DNA of 6,250 nt from Bacteroidales bacterium (lineage in GTDB: Bacteria; Bacteroidota; Bacteroidia; Bacteroidales; ML635J-15): the NCBI GenBank assembly GCA_028696755.1, contig JAQVGK010000217.1, positions 1 through 6,250 of the forward strand, given 5' to 3'. The notes under the pieces are model-generated. The model was not told where the DNA came from, searched no databases, and worked only from the letters and a program-made list of their open reading frames with translations. Position numbers and translations under genes: made by a program. The number at the start of each line of letters is the position of its first letter. Position 1 is the stretch's first letter. Below, piece after piece: positions 1-5,864 of the stretch.

Positions 1-1316
1 CCCAAAACACCATAAGCATTGTCGAGAATCTGGAAATTCTTAATCGCAGTATTCATACCCATCGAAACAAAATCTTCCTGATCGGCAGCTGCTGGAATTG
101 ATTGAATGCTAGCAGGCGAAGATAGAATTTTTTGCTCAACAATAAGTGTATCGGCTGTGTACTGACTTAACATTAGTCCCGAGAACATTCCAGCACCCTT
201 AGTTAAAAAATCTGGTAATCCAACACTTAAAGCAGGATTATTAAGTCTGTTTAATCGTCTTTCGCTGAGAACGCTTACCATTGTAATTACCGAACCAGCC
301 ATTTCCATTGGCACAGAAACCGGAGTTCCTTGGAAGTTCGCACCCGACAATGCAAGGTTTTTATCTGGGAAGAAAATAGGATTATCACCAACTCCGTTAA
401 GTTCGATCTCTACCTGAGATTTTGCATAAGCAAGAGCATCGTGAGCCGCACCAATAACTTGTGGAGTCGAACGCATTGAGTAAGCATCCTGAACTTTACA
501 TTTTACTCTTCCTTCTTTTAAATCGCCACCCGACACGCATTTCTCGATAGCGCTAGCCGAACGAATTGCTCCTTTAAAACCTCTAACTTCGTGCAAAAGT
601 GCAGTATATGGTTTCATGTTTGCACGCAACGCCTCGAGCGACATAGAAGCAGCTATCTCAGCTTGTTTTAGCCAATTGTTTGCATCAACGATAAAAATTG
701 CCGACATTGCAGTAAGCACATTCGAACCATTAATTGTTCCCAATCCGTCGCGAGCCATTAACCCAGGAACAGGAATGCCAGCTTTTGCCAGAGCATCCTT
801 ACCGGTAAGCAATTCACCATTATAATAAGCATGTCCCTCTCCCATCATCAACAAAGCAATTTGCGACATTGGAGCGAGATCGCCACATGCGCCAACCGAA
901 CCCTTTTGGCAAACATAAGGAGTAACTCCCTTGTTCAGCATCTCTACCAAAGTAAGTGTAATCTCGGGACGAATACCACTATTTCCATGAGCATGAACGT
1001 TAATACGACCAAGCATTGCACCACGTACGTACTCAACTGGAGCAGGATCGCCAATTCCGGCAGCATGGTTATACACCAAATATTTCTGAAATTCTTTAAC
1101 CTGATCATCGTTAAGAACTACTTCGGAAAACTCACCGATACCGGTGTTTACACCATACATAATTTCGTGTGCGTCGATTTTTTTCTCGAGCATAGCACGA
1201 CAAATTTTAATTCTTTCGAGAGCTTCAGGAGCTAATTCAACTTTACGACCGAAACGTGCAACTTCAACAACAGCTTCGCAGGTCAGGCCACTGCCTGTAA
1301 TTACCAATGGATTCAT
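1..1316 (-). CDS. MIO-dependent ammonia-lyase of the histidine/aromatic amino acid lyase family (HutH-like), C-terminus cut off by window edge
   Basis: Predicted cytosolic lyase that removes ammonia from an amino acid without an external cofactor, using a self-formed methylidene-imidazolone (MIO) group. The visible 438 codons start at the ATG at 1316-1314 and run open to the left edge; HAL enzymes are about 500 residues, so roughly 60-70 C-terminal residues are missing. Motifs in order: YGVNTGIGE (54-62, Tyr54), NHAAG (83-87, His84), KGSVGACGDLAP (138-149, MIO triad Ala143-Cys144-Gly145), INGSN (195-199), QDAYSMRSTPQ (276-286, Tyr279 and Arg282), GANFQGTP (325-332), SERRLNR (351-357) and DQEDFVSMG (412-420, Glu414). 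His84 and Glu414 resemble bacterial histidine ammonia-lyase, whereas NFQGTP resembles phenylalanine/tyrosine lyases (HAL has NFHAEP), so the substrate is unresolved. The triad has Cys where Ser is usual. It lies 157 bp downstream of the CitE-type gene on the same strand, probably in the same catabolic unit. Family assignment is secure; substrate is not. Confidence 0.93.
   Translation of the reverse strand, partial: MNPLVITGSGLTCEAVVEVARFGRKVELAPEALERIKICRAMLEKKIDAHEIMYGVNTGIGEFSEVVLNDDQVKEFQKYLVYNHAAGIGDPAPVEYVRGAMLGRINVHAHGNSGIRPEITLTLVEMLNKGVTPYVCQKGSVGACGDLAPMSQIALLMMGEGHAYYNGELLTGKDALAKAGIPVPGLMARDGLGTINGSNVLTAMSAIFIVDANNWLKQAEIAASMSLEALRANMKPYTALLHEVRGFKGAIRSASAIEKCVSGGDLKEGRVKCKVQDAYSMRSTPQVIGAAHDALAYAKSQVEIELNGVGDNPIFFPDKNLALSGANFQGTPVSVPMEMAGSVITMVSVLSERRLNRLNNPALSVGLPDFLTKGAGMFSGLMLSQYTADTLIVEQKILSSPASIQSIPAAADQEDFVSMGMNTAIKNFQILDNAYGVL
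882..890 (-). other. MIO-forming triad codons, Ala-Cys-Gly variant
   Basis: The codons GCA TGT GGC (read on the minus strand) encode residues 143-145 of the lyase, inside KGSVGACGDLAP. In most characterised family members this triad is Ala-Ser-Gly and cyclises to the electrophilic MIO group. A Ser-to-Cys mutant of the Pseudomonas putida enzyme has been reported to mature to active enzyme, so Cys is expected to be compatible with catalysis; that is literature recall, not something the sequence shows. Confidence 0.85.
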
Positions 1317-1473
1317 AGTGTCTGGTTTAAATATTTAGTGGAACTTAGTTTAATTGTACGAAGTTAAAACTATTGTGGAATGTAATAAATGATTTTTGTT
1401 ACTTGTTATCAACAGATGTTAATATTGAGAAAAAAGAAAGCGCGTCTAAAAAAACTAGCCAAATCCAAGAATT
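1317..1473. other. 157-bp gap between the CitE-type and ammonia-lyase genes
   Basis: An AT-rich spacer with no open frame of note. On the minus strand I found no good match to the Bacteroidota -7 element TAnnTTTG and no GC-rich hairpin followed by a T-run. It therefore does not show either a terminator after the CitE-type gene or a separate promoter for the lyase. Read-through from the upstream genes is the simplest interpretation, but a weak internal promoter is not excluded. Confidence 0.5.
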
Positions 1474-2361
1474 CTAATTCCTCTTTTTCGCTAAAATCAA
1501 TCTATGCTTTTCGAGGATTCCGTTTGCTAATCCTACCATTGGAGGACCGATAAATTTTCCATTTTTAACTGCAACTCCTTTACCTTCGGCTTGCGCTTCG
1601 GTATAGAGTAACAGCATTTCTTCGGCATCTTTAACCTCTTGTTCATCTGGCGAAAAGTATTTGTGCACAAGTTCAAGTTCTTTTGGATTTAACACCATCA
1701 TACCCTCGAAGCCTAATTTCTTTGCTAATTTAAGGTTAACTTCCAGATCTTCGAGATCGTGAACTTTTACGTGTACTGTATCTATTGGCAAAACACCATT
1801 TGCACGAGCAGCCATAGCAATAATTGCTCGAGGTGAGAATAAACTTATGTGTTCATCATCGTGAACGCCATGCAAATCGGTAACAAAATCTTCGCAACCA
1901 AAAGCAATTGCAACAACACGAGATGAAGCCTTGCAAATATCCTGAGCATTTAAAACCGCTGCAGTAGTTTCTATTAATGGAATCAGCTTAAAAGTCCCTA
2001 CTGGAATTTGTTTTTCGAATTCTATTGTCTCGAGTAGTTTATCAATAAAGTAAATATCGTCGCCAACCCTTGCCTTAGGATACATAAATCCTGTAATTCC
2101 ATCAATTGTTAACTGATGAATATCTTTTAACAAATGACCACTTTCTCTATCATTAATTCTGGCAAAAACTTTATAATTGCTTAAACGACCCGACGAAACC
2201 CAGTCAAAAATCATATCTCTGGCAACCTGCTTGTTCTCTGCTGGTTGAACAGAATCCTCAATGTCTAGTAATAAAACGTCGGCATCAGATTTTGCAGCCG
2301 AAATAAATAATCGCTCGTTGTGCCCTGGCACAAACATTAAGCTTCGCATTAGTAATTTCAT
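1474..2361 (-). CDS. CitE/HpcH-type acyl-CoA lyase (citramalyl-CoA or methylmalyl-CoA lyase-like)
   Basis: A 295-residue cytosolic TIM-barrel lyase of the HpcH/HpaI, CitE-like family. These enzymes cleave or form C-C bonds in 3-hydroxyacyl-CoAs such as citramalyl-, malyl- or beta-methylmalyl-CoA with a divalent metal. Motifs in order: RSLMFVPG (6-13), LLDIEDSV (31-38), FARIN (66-70), YPKA (94-97), IPLIETTAAV (127-136, Glu131 a likely metal ligand), FGCEDFVTDL (154-163, Glu157/Asp158), GVHDD (165-169), IDTVHV (193-198), MMVLNPKEL (221-229), and the C-terminal lid GKGVAVKNGKFIGPP (260-274). Length and domain are complete for a stand-alone CitE-like enzyme rather than the beta subunit of a citrate lyase complex; no CitD/CitF genes are nearby. 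It starts 12 bp after the MaoC stop, so the two are almost certainly co-transcribed. The start at 2361 has no clear Shine-Dalgarno; Met5 (2349) is an alternative that would give the common MRSLxFVPG start. Exact substrate is inferred from the MaoC neighbour only. Confidence 0.92.
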   Translation of the reverse strand: MKLLMRSLMFVPGHNERLFISAAKSDADVLLLDIEDSVQPAENKQVARDMIFDWVSSGRLSNYKVFARINDRESGHLLKDIHQLTIDGITGFMYPKARVGDDIYFIDKLLETIEFEKQIPVGTFKLIPLIETTAAVLNAQDICKASSRVVAIAFGCEDFVTDLHGVHDDEHISLFSPRAIIAMAARANGVLPIDTVHVKVHDLEDLEVNLKLAKKLGFEGMMVLNPKELELVHKYFSPDEQEVKDAEEMLLLYTEAQAEGKGVAVKNGKFIGPPMVGLANGILEKHRLILAKKRN

Positions 2362-2373
2362 AATGGCTAGATT

Positions 2374-2835
2374 TTAATATCCGCGTTTCTTAATCAAAAC
2401 CTTGCGCCTGAACTTAAGCACAGTTTCATTTCGCTGATTGTAAGCAATTGATTCTACATAAACGATACCTCTGTCGGGTTTTGTTTTCGACTCTTTACAT
2501 TCGAGCACCGTTGTCTTAACATATATTGTGTCGTTTACAAACACTGGAGCAACATGATCTATATTTTCATACATCAGGTTTGCAATTGCCTTTCCGCTAA
2601 CATCAGGAACGGTCATTCCAACTGCCAGACTAAAAACCAATGAACCTACAACAAGTATCTGACCATGCTGTTGTTTAGAGGCATAATCTATATTCGTATG
2701 AACCGGATGATGATTCATTGTAAGTAACGAAAATAAATTGTTATCGCTTTCAAATATTGTTTTTGATGTTGAATGTTCTATTATTTCACCCGGAGTGAAG
2801 TCTTCAAAGTATCTACCGATTTGGAAACTGCTCAT
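2374..2835 (-). CDS. MaoC-family acyl-CoA hydratase/dehydratase (mesaconyl/itaconyl-CoA hydratase-like)
   Basis: A 153-residue single hot-dog-fold protein predicted to add water reversibly across an enoyl-CoA double bond. The start is placed at the ATG at 2835-2833 (MSSFQIGRYFEDF) because FEDFTPGE (10-17) is the usual N-terminus of MaoC proteins. The open frame extends upstream to 3039, but those extra 68 residues are hydrophobic and low-complexity and are encoded across the intergenic palindrome, so they are rejected. The hydratase motif is LTMNHHPVHTNIDYA (38-52). His46 matches the catalytic His, but the position of the usual catalytic Asp (G-D-x-N-P-x-H) is Asn41. From memory, LTMN is frequent in relatives of mesaconyl-CoA and beta-methylmalyl-CoA hydratases, so this need not mean inactivity. 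The remainder shows VVGSLVFSLAVGM (62-74), ANLMYENIDHVAPVFVNDT (85-103) and RGIVYVE (122-128). First gene of the leftward unit, 12 bp before the CitE-type gene. Confidence 0.9.
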   Translation of the reverse strand: MSSFQIGRYFEDFTPGEIIEHSTSKTIFESDNNLFSLLTMNHHPVHTNIDYASKQQHGQILVVGSLVFSLAVGMTVPDVSGKAIANLMYENIDHVAPVFVNDTIYVKTTVLECKESKTKPDRGIVYVESIAYNQRNETVLKFRRKVLIKKRGY

Positions 2836-2856
2836 AATTTTAAATTTTCTTTTTTG

Positions 2857-2864
2857 CGAATATA
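2857..2864 (-). promoter_or_regulatory. Possible Bacteroidota -7 element for the MaoC-CitE-lyase unit
   Basis: On the minus strand the sequence reads TATATTCG, matching the Bacteroidota -7 consensus TAnnTTTG at all but one position. It sits 21 bp upstream of the MaoC ATG, which would leave a leader of roughly 15 nt. No convincing TTG -33 element was found at the expected 19-21 bp spacing, so this is a weak call. Confidence 0.3.
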
Positions 2865-2961
2865 AATATTTTATTGCTGGTGATTTTAAAAAATTAGCAA
2901 AAAGAGTTGAAAAGCATTTAAACCAGATAAGAATCAATATTAATCGCCTAAAAAGTATGCT

Positions 2962-3120
2962 AATTAGCTTTTTTGGCATGGAGCATGGGGCATGGAGCTC
3001 AAATTGCAGAGAGAATATCATTTGTGCTAAAAACAGCATTATGCAAAATATGCGAATAGCATAATGTTATTTTCTAGCACAAATCACTCCATGCCCCATG
3101 CCCCATGCTTCAAGCAAATT
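2962..3120. repeat. REP/MITE-like imperfect palindrome with triple CATGGRG heptamers
   Basis: An outer pair, AATTAGCTT (2962-2970) against AAGCAAATT (3112-3120), matches at 8 of 9 positions. Inside it, 2976-2997 pairs with 3087-3108 at 21 of 22 positions. Each of these arms is three heptamers: CATGGAG, CATGGGG, CATGGAG at 2977-2997 and CTCCATG, CCCCATG, CCCCATG at 3087-3107. A nested inner repeat has ATTTGTGCTA (3020-3029) pairing perfectly with TAGCACAAAT (3075-3084), and CATTATGC (3037-3044) with GCATAATG (3059-3066), around a 14-nt loop. The left arm carries an unpaired stretch at about 2998-3019. It may extend weakly outward (GTAT at 2955-2958, ATAC at 3124-3127). It sits between divergent genes, so it is not a shared terminator. 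A REP-like or non-autonomous mobile element is the best reading; copy number elsewhere is unknown. Confidence 0.8.
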
Positions 3121-3181
3121 CATATACAATCCAATTATTATTTCTTTTTATTATTCCTGATAAAAAATAACTTTACTTTCT

Positions 3182-3189
3182 TATTTTTG
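3182..3189 (+). promoter_or_regulatory. Candidate Bacteroidota -7 element for the polysaccharide unit
   Basis: TATTTTTG is a full match to the -7 consensus TAnnTTTG and lies 20 bp upstream of the ATG at 3210. The implied leader is only about 14 nt, AT-rich and without a Shine-Dalgarno, which is common in Bacteroidota. No clear TTG -33 element was found at the expected distance, and in such an AT-rich region a chance match is possible. Confidence 0.45.
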
Positions 3190-3209
3190 TAAAATAAAGT
3201 AAACGGACA

Positions 3210-4544
3210 ATGATCAGTGTTTTTGTACAGAATAAGTTTCTTGCCGAGAAAAAGTATATCCTCGATTATATTCTTGGCGAAGTACTCAAGCTTGATTATG
3301 AAATAAAAACCGACAACTTTCCTTCTTACAGATTTATAAGCGAGAATCATCGTCTCGAGATAAGTGATTCGTTTTTCAGCAAGTTGGAGGAGGGATATGA
3401 ATATTATAAAGATTCGTCGTTAATACCCAATAACATAGATGAAATGACTTGCGAAGGGTTTAACAAAACTTTCTCGGTTTTATTCGGGAACGACCATTTG
3501 CACAACGAGGATGGATATATTTCTTGCGGCAACGACATTATAGCTGCATCATTTTTTATGTTATCGAGATGGGAAGAAATCGCAATCGAAAAACGCGATG
3601 TCCACGATAGATTTTGCGAAGAAGAATCGCTTGCGGTAAAACATGGATTTTACAACCGTCCTATCGTAAACGAATATATCGAGCTTTTTGTAAAAATGAT
3701 GAATGATGCTGGAATCAGTATCAGGCAGCCCGACAGAGTTTATAGAGTATTTTTAACACATGATGTTGATGACATAGCACGTTACGATAAATTTTCCAAG
3801 ATTGTTAAGGCTTTTGGAGGCGATATTGTAAAACGAAAAAGTGCAAAATTATTCTTTAAATCGTTTAAAGATGTGTGCCGTATAAAACTCCGCAAGCACC
3901 CCGATGTTTATAATCGATTCGATTATATCATGAAAATTTCTGAAAAGAAAGGTCTAAAATCGTCATTTTACTTTATCCCTGGCTTGTATGGGGAAGAAGA
4001 TGTGCGATTTAGCATTCACGAAATTGCTGCTCGAGAAATTATAGAATCAGTAAAATGCCGTGGGCATATTGTTGGCATACACCCATCCTACTCTAGTTAT
4101 TGCAATGCCGAACAACTTCTTAAAGAAAAAAAGAGGATGCTCCAATATAATCCCGAAATATCGGAAGGCCGTCAACATTATCTTCGCTATAAAGTTCCAC
4201 AAACATGGCGCGATTGGGAAGAATGTGGACTAAAAACCGATACTGGAATTGGATTTTACGATAGAGTTGGTTTTAGATGTGGTATTTGTTATGAATTCCC
4301 ATTATTCGATGTGGAAAACAAATCGATTTTACAATTAAGAGAGAGACCACTTATTGTAATGGATACAGCCTTGAGAAAAGCTGCTGTAACTAAAGAAAAG
4401 TGCATCGAAGATTGCTTAAAAATGGCTCAGATTACCCGTAAATATTATGGCGATTTTGTTCTTCTTTGGCACAATAGCAATCTTTCGGTAAACGAGTGGG
4501 CAGGATGGGATAAAGTTTACGAGCAAATAACCGATAAAATCTAA
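3210..4544 (+). CDS. Polysaccharide deacetylase-like protein (CE4/NodB-type fold) with extra N-terminal domain
   Basis: A 444-residue protein with two parts. Residues 1-about 175 form an N-terminal domain often found before this type of deacetylase in Bacteroidota and of no known function. Residues about 178-430 are a NodB-like catalytic region that would remove acetyl groups from a glycan. Motifs: FLTHDVDD (181-188, catalytic and metal Asp), SSFYFIPG (251-258), GHIVGIHPSYSS (285-296, His291 a metal ligand candidate), RQHYLRYKVPQTW (321-333, conserved Arg/Tyr), DTGIGFYDRVGFRCG (344-358), ERPLIVMDTAL (378-388) and LLWHNSNL (418-425, motif-5 His421). The usual second His of motif 2 (HxxxH) is Ser295, so metal binding may differ from classical CE4 enzymes. 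No signal peptide or membrane segment is visible, so a cytosolic location is likely. The O-antigen polymerase/ligase gene starts 1 nt after its stop. This pairing supports a role in surface polysaccharide synthesis. The substrate is unknown. Confidence 0.88.
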   Translation: MISVFVQNKFLAEKKYILDYILGEVLKLDYEIKTDNFPSYRFISENHRLEISDSFFSKLEEGYEYYKDSSLIPNNIDEMTCEGFNKTFSVLFGNDHLHNEDGYISCGNDIIAASFFMLSRWEEIAIEKRDVHDRFCEEESLAVKHGFYNRPIVNEYIELFVKMMNDAGISIRQPDRVYRVFLTHDVDDIARYDKFSKIVKAFGGDIVKRKSAKLFFKSFKDVCRIKLRKHPDVYNRFDYIMKISEKKGLKSSFYFIPGLYGEEDVRFSIHEIAAREIIESVKCRGHIVGIHPSYSSYCNAEQLLKEKKRMLQYNPEISEGRQHYLRYKVPQTWRDWEECGLKTDTGIGFYDRVGFRCGICYEFPLFDVENKSILQLRERPLIVMDTALRKAAVTKEKCIEDCLKMAQITRKYYGDFVLLWHNSNLSVNEWAGWDKVYEQITDKI

Positions 4545-4545
4545 T

Positions 4546-5793
4546 ATGGAAATACTTTTTGCCATATTCTACCTCTCGGGCCTACTAAAAAGCTTCTTTC
4601 TGTATTACGGAATTCCTATGCCAGTTGATTTAACTGTTTTGTCTGTAATTATGCTGATTGGCGGACTTATTTTTCAATATAGTCGTAACAAAATTCCGTT
4701 AACTTACGAAAAACGAAATCTGAATGCGTTTCTCGTTTTGATTCTTTTCTTTGTTTGGATACTCATTAGCCTAATTTGGACTCCCTCAAAATCGTATTCT
4801 TATGAAAAAGCATTTTTATTTGTTCCAAATATTATTGGGTTTTTAATTCCGCTAATTGCTTACAGGTTCAACATTGCGAGATTCTTTAGAATAATTTCTC
4901 TTGCATTACCAGTTATAAGTGTTTTGTTCATTACAGTGTATCTAAAATACAGTACCGATTCGGCAAATAAAGAAGTTTACGAGGCAATTTTAGGTTTATA
5001 TCTGGTGTGTTCAACTCTATTGGGAATAAATGTTTTAGTTTTAGCAGGTAGCCAAACACCAATCTTCAAATCATCATTTGTTTCAACTTCGGTAATGATT
5101 GGCTCCTTGTTAATGATGTTTATTCTAGGTGCTCGTGGACCTTTGATTTTCACAGTAATTTTGTTGATATTTTCGTCGATTTGGAAAATCACTAAAACAT
5201 CTTATACTGGAAAAATTATTTTATCCGACTTAAAGAAGATTGTTTACGGAGCTACATTTGTTGTTATGTTCATGGGATTATTCCTTGTGTTTGGCGATCA
5301 ACTCACTTTTCTTGTCGAGCGTTCGCTCGTAAGATTAGAACTATTGATGCCCTCTAGCGGCGGTGGTGGAAGTACAGCCTCATCGGGTATGGGAACATCG
5401 GTTAATGTTCGTGTAGAACAGCTAAATTTTGGATTAGAACTAGTTACCGACAATAAATTCGACTCAATGTTTGGCTACGGTCTAGGCAGCTTTGGTGTTA
5501 TGTACTCTGGTCACGATGGCAGAGCATATCCACATAATGTTTTTCTCGAAATTTGGATCGAAGCAGGATTGCTTGGACTGGGCATTTTTCTGGCATTTCT
5601 CTGGATAATTTTTACAAAAAATCTGAATGGTACAAAATACATAAATATGCTTGTTCTGATTTTCATTCTGCTTAATGCTCTTAAATCAAGCTCTTTTATT
5701 GATATACGTGTTTATTTCGCTATTTTTGGAATGTATATTATGGCGGAGAATGGAGTGAAGAAATTGGCTAACGGAGAATTCGACTCCGCATAG
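4546..5793 (+). CDS. O-antigen ligase/polymerase family membrane protein (Wzy/WaaL-like)
   Basis: A 415-residue polytopic inner-membrane protein with about ten or more hydrophobic segments, for example near 28-45, 59-78, 90-106, 113-131, 144-167, 180-213, 230-249, 332-355 and 366-380. A large hydrophilic, presumably periplasmic loop spans about 250-330. It ends in the family signature GYGLGSFG (320-327) and YPHNVFLEIWIEAGLLG (328-344), with His330-Asn331. GARGPL (195-200) matches the Arg-containing motif before a membrane segment seen in Wzy/WaaL proteins. These enzymes polymerise lipid-linked repeat units or transfer a glycan to an acceptor; sequence alone does not separate polymerase from ligase. 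The loop holds a Gly/Ser-rich stretch (270-285). The ATG at 4546 follows the deacetylase stop by 1 nt (TAATATG), pointing to translational coupling and a common substrate glycan. No terminator was recognised after the stop. Confidence 0.88.
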   Translation: MEILFAIFYLSGLLKSFFLYYGIPMPVDLTVLSVIMLIGGLIFQYSRNKIPLTYEKRNLNAFLVLILFFVWILISLIWTPSKSYSYEKAFLFVPNIIGFLIPLIAYRFNIARFFRIISLALPVISVLFITVYLKYSTDSANKEVYEAILGLYLVCSTLLGINVLVLAGSQTPIFKSSFVSTSVMIGSLLMMFILGARGPLIFTVILLIFSSIWKITKTSYTGKIILSDLKKIVYGATFVVMFMGLFLVFGDQLTFLVERSLVRLELLMPSSGGGGSTASSGMGTSVNVRVEQLNFGLELVTDNKFDSMFGYGLGSFGVMYSGHDGRAYPHNVFLEIWIEAGLLGLGIFLAFLWIIFTKNLNGTKYINMLVLIFILLNALKSSSFIDIRVYFAIFGMYIMAENGVKKLANGEFDSA

Positions 5794-5864
5794 TCTCATT
5801 GATATTGAATATATTTAACTCTATGGTTCAACTTCGACCTCCAAACATTCAACAATCAATAAAT

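Larger units (their letters stand above)
2836..3209. other. 374-bp region between divergent genes
   Basis: This AT-rich gap separates the leftward catabolic unit from the rightward polysaccharide unit, so both promoters should lie in it. Near its two ends are candidate -7 elements (2857-2864 minus, 3182-3189 plus). Its centre, about 2955-3127, is a complex inverted repeat listed separately. Open frames crossing it are short and appear to be chance products of the palindrome. No tRNA or other RNA gene was recognised. Confidence 0.75.

Noticed and set aside
616..1338. Three plus-strand open frames (616-825, 831-1235, 1144-1338)
   Set aside because: They are antisense shadows of the ammonia-lyase, which has clear family motifs along its whole length.
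1406..1414. TTATCAACA, one base from a DnaA box
   Set aside because: It is a single near-match in an AT-rich spacer with no clustered boxes or origin-associated genes, so there is no support for an origin.
2836..3039. N-terminal extension of the MaoC frame by 68 residues
   Set aside because: The extension is hydrophobic and low-complexity, overlaps the palindrome, and MaoC proteins normally start just before the FEDFTPGE motif found after the ATG at 2835.
2738..3064. Plus-strand frame of 108 codons
   Set aside because: It overlaps the MaoC gene antisense and runs into the palindrome; no recognisable protein features.
2962..3120. The intergenic palindrome read as a bidirectional terminator
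   Set aside because: The flanking genes diverge from it rather than converge on it, and no T-tract follows the main stem on either side in the expected way.
3138..3350. Minus-strand frame of 70 codons
   Set aside because: It overlaps the start of the deacetylase antisense and is Lys/Phe/Ile-rich as expected for random AT-rich sequence.
4977..5192. Minus-strand frame of 71 codons
   Set aside because: It is antisense to membrane segments of the polymerase/ligase gene, a common source of spurious frames.
5772..5788. Short hairpin CGGAG/CTCCG near the end of the polymerase gene
   Set aside because: The stem is only 5 bp, lies inside the coding sequence and is not followed by a T-run, so it is not a credible terminator.
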